64,000 nt of DNA from Hofstenia miamia. Taxonomy: Eukaryota > Xenacoelomorpha > Acoela. Each line of letters starts with the position of its first letter. Positions within the stretch are counted from its first letter, which is position 1. The notes beneath the pieces were generated by a model, which saw nothing but the letters and a program-made list of their open reading frames with translations, ran no database searches and was not told the origin of the DNA. Location of the stretch: contig SCFE01000006.1 of NCBI GenBank assembly GCA_004352715.1, forward strand, positions 1,410,614 to 1,474,613. Reading direction: 5' to 3'. Of the stretch, positions 56,978 to 64,000 are shown piece by piece. Position numbers and translations under genes: made by a program.

Positions 56978-58633
56978 CATAGCCTTCTATGTATATACGG
57001 CTGGGGCATTACCAGTGAGGCCTCCAAATGAGGAGCCCATTATAGTAACCTGCATAAAACAACATTTTAAAAAAAATGTTTTTAAAACAATGATCGGCAA
57101 TTAACATTGACACGAAAAACAATTTAACATCGTTTGGCGTGCTTGCTTTGCTTGAAATCAGCTACTTTATCAATCCGGACCGTATCTTTATATATCCGCT
57201 GTTTGTTATTAAAAAATATGTTGAGACAAGTCATAAGTATTGTACTAATTGCGGATATGTTATGAGCTTCCGCATGAAATTTGAGGCAATGTAAGAACCT
57301 GCATAAGTACAGTTTTCATTAAAAATACGAATATTGCAACTGTCAGATGTTCGCTGAAATATGTAGTCCATGTTATTAATAAGGGCGACAAAAACGTCAC
57401 GAACTGCAGAACTCAACGTCCACCACGAGACATTTCTGAGATATATGTATTTGTTGAGAATGTTGAAACGAAGTATACATGGCAATCGCGGCAATATGAA
57501 ATCTTGCGAGCAACGTATCCAGCAACATACTCTGCAACGTCGGAGGCAATATCATCAAGTTCACTGTCTTCCAATGTCATTCCAGAAATAAATTCTTCTG
57601 TAGCTTCAAGATGCGGTGTATAATTTGTCTCAAGAAGTTTCAGTGCAGTCGTATCAAAGTTTTCTAGTATTGAGCGAATTTTTAAAATCCAAGAGATATT
57701 TTCATTGTATCGTAGATCATTACAAATTGCGATATGACTGGAATTTGCAAAAAAATCTATTCGATATGCAAAGCAACACCAATCAGTATTAACGATCGTA
57801 AAATCTTCTTGAACTTCTTTACTAATTCGTTGTTGAAGTTGGGGAAATGAGGCAATGCGATCGTGCTCGAGATAGTCTTTATGTTCGTCTGGTAAAATAC
57901 CTCTTTCGGCAGATGGCTTGCGCGATTTTGCAAGAGATCGTGATTCACATGAGGACGGATAATCAAACATTAATGGTATAGGTGATTTACCCCCGTCCAA
58001 CATTTTAATATTTTCTTCTTCGATGAACCAGCCTCGCGAACGTCTTCCTTATTAAAATGTCTTTCGCACACAAACGAATTGAGGTGATTGTAGTCACTAC
58101 GTCGAGTTGCAATTAACCATTTCATCCGTAATTCTTTCTGGGATTCTTTTGGAAACGAAAACATTGCGAAGTATTCTCCAGATTTGTATCCACTCTTGCA
58201 TTCAGGCACACAACACTTTTTCACCATTGCAGTTATTGATTGATACGAAAAAACAAAAGCAGTTAAGATACTGACAGCAGAGTAATACAGAACTACAATA
58301 ATGCAAAATAATAAGTATAAAATGGAATTGAACCGGCAATGAAAAAAATATTTATAAATGACAACTTATTAATGAAGATGTAAACAGGACAACGTAGTAA
58401 ACGCATACACGCGAAGCTAATTATCAAGTTCCGGTATTATGCATGTAGAAGGATAGTAAACACACAATACCACAATGTGTGACATGACTTAATATTAAGA
58501 TAATTTCCCTCAACGTGCAAAATGTTTACTAGTACGCAAACTAAAATTATGATTTAAAATTTTATCATGTAGGCCTCCTCATTTGGAGGCCTTACTGGTA
58601 ATGCCCCGGCCGTGTATATATATAGAAGGCCAT
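56978..58633 (-). mobile_element. non-autonomous P-superfamily (THAP) transposon
   Basis: A 1656-bp element with an exact 8-bp target duplication GGTAAGTA (56970-56977 and 58634-58641), the P-element length. The inverted ends run about 60 bases: outer CAT(A/G)GCCTTCTAT, then an inner block GGGGCATTACCAGTRAGGCC and CTCCAAATGAGGAG. It carries the minus-strand remains of a THAP transposase (58227-57231). It sits in the TMEM128 intron, in the same orientation as that gene. Confidence 0.9.
57231..58227 (-). pseudogene. THAP-domain transposase remnant, internally deleted
   Basis: Begins MVKKCCVPEC with a THAP zinc finger, a DNA-binding C2CH module: C5/C6 and C10, then VCERHF with C54 and H57, plus W37 and the usual FSFP. 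A frameshift near 58000 separates it from the following part (MFDYPSS onward). Later parts are SDVAEYVAGYVARKISYC and MSRGG, wording typical of the C-terminal part of THAP9/P-type transposases. A second frameshift near 57420 leads into LSSAVRDVFVALINNMDYIF. The whole is about 330 codons against 600-900 for full-length enzymes; the RNase H-like catalytic core is missing. The THAP finger itself is open and could in principle still bind DNA, possibly as a repressor. Confidence 0.8.
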
Positions 58634-59430
58634 GGTAAGTAATGTCTTTGCAACACATTTGCGTAAAAACCGAATTATTCACACAATTGAACATTTTTCC
58701 CATATGTATGATTTATGGGAATATAAAGAAAGAAGTTTCATCATAATTATTGATTTTATCTTGCGCCAATCTGTGTAATAAATTGTCAAAGACTATGAAA
58801 TTGAAATGAATGTTTCTTGCATTAATTACTTTGTACAACTAGCCTAAAAGTTCAAATGGATTACATACTAATTGCCTCCAAAGCGCACGGATTTATGGTA
58901 AATACGTGTTTACGCGCTTCTACATTTCATCTAGATACTAAATTCATTTTTCACGAAACTGTAAAACCAAATGAAAAATACTCGTAAGATATATATTCAA
59001 TATTTAAAATATACATATTGTTAAAAAAATTGCTGTGACTAAATATTTTAGCACCGCTCTTTTGAAACTTTTCATATAAATAAATTTTCATTGACGACCA
59101 ATAGTGTTTCTGTGGAAAAATTTGTCCACTTTGTAAAAATCTTAATTGTTTCAACATAAATTTATAATGTTAGTATTGTTATCACCTAAATTTCATTACT
59201 TGCATGAGCAAATTTACATAGAAAACTAGCCAAGTAATGGGATTCGTAGAAGTTTTTAACATCAATATTTCTGAAAATTCTGAGTACAGGCACTCAAGAT
59301 ATAATGGAGAAATCTAATTCACACGCGATGGGGTCAAAGTAGTTAAATTATTTACCTCATAATTATCTTTTGTTGAGGTAGAACAAACTCTTTATTTCGT
59401 TGAACAAAACCACATTTCCTGATACGTACA

Positions 59431-60841
59431 GTGCTTCAACATCCAGTAATTAAGGACATTAAAATGACGCCTGTTAAGAGACATGGGAATAGAACAGCAG
59501 CGAAACAATTTAATATTAATGAATCAATGGAACGAAAGTGGAGGAAACAAGAAGATTACCTGCGTCAAGTAAAGAAGACGAAGAAGAGTTTTCGAAAGAA
59601 CAGGGCAAGATGGTCACAATTAGAGGACAAAATTGAGGATTGGACTAATGAACAGAGAACAGCAGGTAGAAGCGTCTCTGCAGTCTTCATCCGACTTAAG
59701 CAATAGCGATGGCACGTCATATGAAGATTAACAGATATCAAGTAGGTCCTTTTTGGTGCTTCCGTTTTATGAAAAGGCCTAATCTCTCTATCCGCACAAG
59801 AACTACCACTTCGCAGCAACTACCAAAGGATTACGAAGAAATGGTGGCCATCTTCCGCACTTACTGCAAGGACAAGATCATCGAAAAGAAGATCCATCCA
59901 GATCACATCACAAACATGGACGAGGTCCCTCTTACCTTTGACATCCCCATGAACCGTACCGAAGAAAAAATAGGGACGTCTACTGTATCAATACGCACCC
60001 CAGGAAATGAGAAATCAGCCTTCCTGCACCGTAGTTCTCGATTGTCAGGCTTATGGCCAGAAACTACCAACCATTGTTATTTTTAAGGGAAGACATTGCC
60101 CAAAGAAACGTTTCCTGTTGGTCAAGGTTAATCCAAAAGGCGGGATGAATGAGGAGAAAATGAGTGAATGGCTGAGAGAAGTTTACGTCAGGAGAAAGGG
60201 TGGTTTTTCACACGTCTCCGGTCTTATTAATCTATGACTCCACGTCCACTCATCTCACTGAAGCTGTTAAAAGCCAATTAAAGAAAACCATCATTCCTGG
60301 AGTATTAACAAAAGAACTCCAACCGCCAGATATTTGTGTCAACAGGGCATTCAAGGCTAAATTGCGTGCCGAGCCGTGAATGACAGAAGATGAGCACACA
60401 CTTACCAAGACCGGCAAACAACGCTGGGCTAGTTACGCCATTATCTATCAATGGATCTTCGATGCCTGGGCTAAGGTATCACCCACAACTTTTACGAAGG
60501 CCGGAATCATCAATAAACAGCCAAGCAACAACCATAATGAGACTGAATCTGATAATGACGAAGAGTATCTGGGCTTGCTTGATGCTATTATCGCCCATTT
60601 GCTTAATTCCAGGACTGAAGAAGATGAATTTGATTGATTTGTGGAAACAGAATGATGGAAAAAGTGAAAGTACATTTTTTGTACCGGTGATATTGACTGT
60701 TATTATTACGGTAATGATTTGAATAAACTGACTTATCCGATTATTTTGTTTTGCTTTCTGCGTTTTATATATAAAAATAAATCCGTTCACCGATACTGCG
60801 TCTTATAATTCGGTTAGCCTTATAGTCCGAAAAATACGGTA
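59431..60841 (+). pseudogene. Tigger/pogo-type transposase relic with right terminus
   Basis: A CENP-B/pogo-like transposase in several frames. The N-terminal DNA-binding part (59461-59706) contains GNRTAAKQFNINESMERKWR. The DDE_1 core begins with NMDEVPLTFDIP (about 59917, first catalytic aspartate) and TVSIRTPGNEKSAF. The frame shifts near 60060 to YGQKLPTIVIFKGRHCPK, then near 60235 to LLIYDSTSTHLTEAVKSQLK (second aspartate) and LQPPDICVNRAFKAKLRAEP (third). A stop at 60377-60379 precedes the C-terminal MTEDEHTLTKTGKQRWASY part. The right terminal repeat (AGTCCGAAAAATACGGTA, ending at about 60841) has pogo/Tigger character; no matching left end was found. It is non-functional and lies in the TMEM128 intron. 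Confidence 0.8.
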
Positions 60842-60946
60842 TATGTTGAGAAATTACAAGACAAGATAAAAATATTAAAAGAAATCGTCAATAACAAAGA
60901 CACATCCCAAAAAACAACGTATTATTCTTTGCTTAACAATATACCT

Positions 60947-61065
60947 TTGATGATTGTAATAAATCATTAATCGGTTAAACTAAGCGACATTTGGGAACAA
61001 GAATTAATGAACACTTACGAGATCATCTGAATTCGAAAATTCAATCACTATCAAACTAAGGAAGA
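60947..61065 (+). pseudogene. GIY-YIG endonuclease relic, Penelope-like element
   Basis: A plus-strand frame reads CNKSLIG, stop, TKRHLGTRINEHLRDH. This corresponds to the Y-G-x-T-x-R-x-L-x-x-R-x-x-E-H wording of the GIY-YIG nuclease domain at the C-terminus of Penelope-like elements. It is short, with an internal stop, and lies between the Tigger terminus and TMEM128 exon 1. Confidence 0.5.
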
Positions 61066-61299
61066 GAACATCCAAAACTTGCAAAAAGCAATAGATAAAA
61101 AACAAACAACAAATTATTAAATGATCAATAGCTGTAAATTAGGATTCGAATATGCAAACACATCGAACATTTAAATTGGCAATGCCGTATTGTTTGTAAT
61201 AAATTCCCCCATTTTACAGTTCATAAATTCATAATGTATAAAAAACCTGTCTATAGTTTTTATAAGTTTATAATTGTGAAAATTCTAAAATTCTAATAC

Positions 61300-61580
61300 C
61301 ATGTCCATGTCCAATCAACATTTGGATCTGCTCGAATCGCTACGGGTATATCGAAATAGTAAAATGTGCCAATTGCAGCCATTAACCAAAATACACTTCC
61401 AAACGTAACCATAGGCTCCTTTCCATCAAATTGAGGTCTTCTAAGTAACTTTTCAGACATTGCTTCTAGTTCCTCAGGAGTTAAGTCATCAAGGGATTTC
61501 ATAGGATCATATCCGGCACGAAGCAACATGCGCCTACGAACTCTGCTTTGAAAATCTATATTTTCAGTGTCTTCCTCCAT
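61300..61580 (-). CDS. TMEM128: TMEM128, exon 1 (N-terminus and helix 1)
   Basis: A 281-nt first coding exon, 93 codons plus two bases. The N-terminal 55 residues are cytosolic and charged (QSRVRRRMLLRAG, LTPEELEAMSEKLLRRP). Helix 1 covers about residues 58-78 (VTFGSVFWLMAAIGTFYYFD), equivalent to the human GFWILASIVVTYYVDF segment, and NVDWTW parallels HTSSWF. The donor ACATG then GTATTA starts at 61299. Reading through the donor gives a stop after two residues, so splicing is needed. The matching acceptor is 6.7 kb away at 54590. TTAATTTTCAG lies 8 bases before the start codon and could be an acceptor for a 5' untranslated exon or a spliced leader. Confidence 0.85.
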
Positions 61581-61798
61581 TATAAACTGAAAATTAACTC
61601 CAGTTACAGAATATATAATATTTTACTAAAAAGGAAAATCTGAATTAGAATTTCTAAAGGTAATATGAAGTAATAAAAAATATTTTTATTTATATCATTC
61701 TCTCTCTATGTATATATATACTTCCTTTTTGGAATTTAATCTCGGCCATAGTCCTATGAGATAAACTATCGGATAAAACTTCAAAAAAAGATATTCAG

Positions 61799-62295
61799 CA
61801 GGGCTGAAAGTGGTTGCATCAATCTATGCATTGACTAGGGTTGGAACACGTTTTGAGGACTGTGGATTGGTTGGATCGGACCATATTCTTAAGGAACGGT
61901 AATGGTGGAATTGGATATGGAAAAAATTTTCCGCAAAGTGGGTCGAGATCGTTATGAATTAAAATTACTAATTTTATAGTAGGAGCTCATTGCTCACTTT
62001 AAAATATATCATGAAATCCTCAAGAAATAAAATGTCTTAGTGTAGTCTACATGAAAACCACTATATTACCGCTTCAATATATCAAGTGACGCTGACAGAA
62101 TAATAAATTGACGTTGAGAATTTAAGCCTCGTGCTTAAGACTGGTTTCTTGAGGAAATATTAAAATTACTATGAAAGGATTAAGATTTTGGAAACTTCTG
62201 TTTGTATTGGGTTGGGTCAGTTTTTTGTGAAGTCTGCTTGGAATGAGTTGGTTTGGTTAAAAAAATTATGACCCACTGTCAGCAATAGCTGAAAT
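61799..62295. repeat. possible hAT-like short-word element
   Basis: CAGGGCTGAAAGTGG at 61800 and its approximate inverse CCACTGTCAGCA near 62275 enclose GGTTGG/GGGTTGGGTC words. The inverted match is partial and no target duplication was found. Confidence 0.3.
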
Positions 62296-62486
62296 ACTTT
62301 ATCAAAATATATTTTTTACTAATCGATATTTTCGTTCTTATATATTGACTTGCTTTCATAATCAAGTTATAAATCATGTTCAAGAGTGATAACAATAGTA
62401 CGGAAACTCTAGAAAAAATTCTGAAAAATGACGAAAAACTTTGGGCAATTCTGATAAATGTATGAAAAGACGAGCAACAATGCAGA

Positions 62487-62714
62487 TTGCGCCTGCCTAA
62501 CCAGACCGCATTGGTCTCATACGACTCAATATCTTCATTTCAGGAAAACGTTCGTTTTGATGTAGAATATCAGGCAATGACTAATTCAGAACTCAATGCA
62601 CCAACACGACATGAAACAGTTAGTACAGCAAACTTAGTTAAAAAGTGGTTTGATATTTGGTCTTCAGATCGGGTATATATTGTAGCATCAACACACACAC
62701 GCACACATAGATAG
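62487..62714 (+). other. open stretch of uncertain coding status
   Basis: 75 codons open from an ATG (MRLPNQTALVSYDSISSFQE), with fairly balanced composition until it runs into a CA-rich simple stretch (ACACACACGCACAC) at the end. No family recognised; it may be a relic exon. Confidence 0.25.
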
Positions 62715-63163
62715 ATCGAACTGATCTCCATTCAATGTTTACAGCCGATCAATTTACGGAATTAATTCCTGTGACGCAATTTAAACAATTTTACAACAAT
62801 TCTCCAAAACACAAGATTGCTTTAAAATTGAAATGCAGTACTCTATGATGATGAGGGTCGGTATAAAATTGCGTTTATCATTACCAGTTCTGGAAATTGC
62901 TGATGTTCTGAATGTAAACCTTTTTCAGCTTAATCCCAGAGAGCTTTGTTGGTGCAGATGTTTTTTCGAATATCACGTATACTCTTTTGTTACAACGTCA
63001 AGTGTATTGGTGCTTCATTTAAAATATCATGATAATTTCCTGGAATAGCGTCTCATAATAAAATAAATAAATGGTCATAACAATTTTGCTCTTTAAGGAT
63101 TTCAAATGGAAGTGATCACAGCATTTACTCTTGTATTTGATAGTTTCCATATTATTCACTAGT

Positions 63164-63768
63164 GCTGGATCCAGTCCGGTTAATCCGGTCAGGTTAAAAC
63201 CGCTTAAACCGGTCTGGTACGGTCAATCTGCAGGAGCCGGTTAATCAGGTTTAAATCCGGTTAAAGAATTCTATTTTTTTATTTTCAAAATTTATTGATT
63301 ACAATTATTGCAGTGTTGCAAAATAATAGAAATTGTGGCAAAAGAATGCAAGGATTCGTACTTCTAGTCCTAATCCACACGTTGCCATTCAAATTATGGA
63401 ATTGCAATAATGCGTGCACTATTTGAAAAAATTATCAAATTTTGGAGAAAATAATGCAACCACTACAACATTCTTGAATTCGCATTGTTGCTAGACTATA
63501 TTTCAATTAGATAGAATCATCCACAAAGGTCTAAATTTCATATTCTATTCCATTTTATGTAACTACATTTATTTCTTTCATTATATTTTTATAGATTTTG
63601 CGTTCATTTTCATTGATGTTTGTTTTATAAAAATTTCATGTTAGAACATAGGAATAAACCAATTTCATTTTAAAAGATAAAATAGAATATATTTTTCTCT
63701 TTAATTTGAATATGATCCTAATTTTTAAAGATCCGGTTAAAACCGGTTAAAATCCGGTTAAGATAAGA
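63164..63768. repeat. incomplete element with CCGGTTAA words
   Basis: TAGTGCTGGATCCAGTCCGG at about 63161 resembles a hAT left end. It is followed by repeated CCGGTTAA/TTAACCGG words to 63250, and again at 63729-63762. The right terminus is not seen; recognisable Penelope-like sequence starts about 20 bases after the last word. Confidence 0.45.
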
Positions 63769-63784
63769 GGAATTTTATAACGAA

Positions 63785-64000
63785 AAATTTTCATTTTATA
63801 AACGCTATGTAGACGATATATTCGTTTTTTTAATAACAAAAAAGAAGCTCATCGTTTTTTGTAGAAAATAAACCTGGAAATTGAAAATATCAAATCGATA
63901 TCAAAATATCGAAAAAGAAAAAGAAAACTCAATTAACTTTTTAGATGTTATAATTAAAAATTATGATAGCATTTTACATCCGAAGTATATTTTAAAAAAA
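63785..64000 (+). pseudogene. Penelope-like reverse transcriptase fragment
   Basis: The frame reads FYKRYVDDIFVFL, then a stop, then INFLDVIIKNYDSIL. YVDDIF is the catalytic box and INFLDV the following conserved strand of Penelope-like reverse transcriptases. One in-frame stop near 63870 and the window edge leave it incomplete; more of the element may lie to the right. Confidence 0.6.

Noticed and set aside
57413-58003. Independent 196-residue gene
   Set aside because: It is the continuation of the THAP transposase in another frame, inside a transposon with matched ends and target duplication.

Overview
This is an AT-rich (roughly 70 percent) window from an invertebrate animal nuclear genome. 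Three things support that: genes split by GT-AG introns, some of them many kilobases long; metazoan-specific families (F-spondin, TMEM128, a TMEM272-like protein, RGS proteins); and a dense mix of animal transposons. The phylum cannot be fixed from the sequence alone. (TA)n tracts are frequent, and three of the larger N gaps lie inside them.

Host genes, left to right. A single-exon polyamine-type GNAT acetyltransferase is at 394-888 (+). The first two exons of an F-spondin-like gene lie on the minus strand (31305-31104 and 12421-12309), joined across an 18.7 kb intron; later exons were not found and may lie left of the window. Two exons of a TMEM272-like four-helix membrane protein are at 36862-36803 and 35587-35163 (-). 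Two intronless RGS-domain genes (43969-44484 and 50286-50801, both +) are a tandem duplication that kept its promoter. A complete two-exon TMEM128 gene runs 61580-61300 and 54589-54334 (-) around a 6.7 kb intron. Several orphan exon-like islands (6680-6760, 7868-7997, 26984-26893, 34284-34418, 46936-46839) look coding but were not identified.

Mobile DNA fills most of the rest. There is one intact transposase gene, a 539-residue IS630/Tc1/mariner-group DD82E enzyme (14444-16063), sitting inside the F-spondin intron. The other elements are relics or non-autonomous: a mariner-like relic (8.45-9.46 kb), a deleted Tc1/mariner copy (19922-20508), non-LTR retrotransposon fragments (21.95-22.69, 28.3-30.2 and 47.1-49.6 kb, the last being one LINE inserted into another), a hAT relic (42.1-42.9 kb), and hAT-type MITEs with 8-bp target duplications (3392-3735, 5142-5503, 56579-56893). 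The TMEM128 intron alone holds a minisatellite, a piggyBac-type MITE, a hAT MITE, a P-superfamily THAP element with intact ends, a Tigger/pogo relic and a Penelope-like endonuclease relic. A Penelope-like reverse-transcriptase fragment runs off the right end.

The assembly shows three exact sequence duplications across gaps (19.6-19.9, 39.3-40.5, 51.7-52.9 kb). Two of them end at transposon edges, which suggests unresolved haplotypes that differ by transposon insertions. I found no CRISPR, operon-like or prokaryotic content. The nearest thing to an unusual system is the set of non-autonomous elements that each repeat their own short subterminal word, and the intact DD82E transposase.
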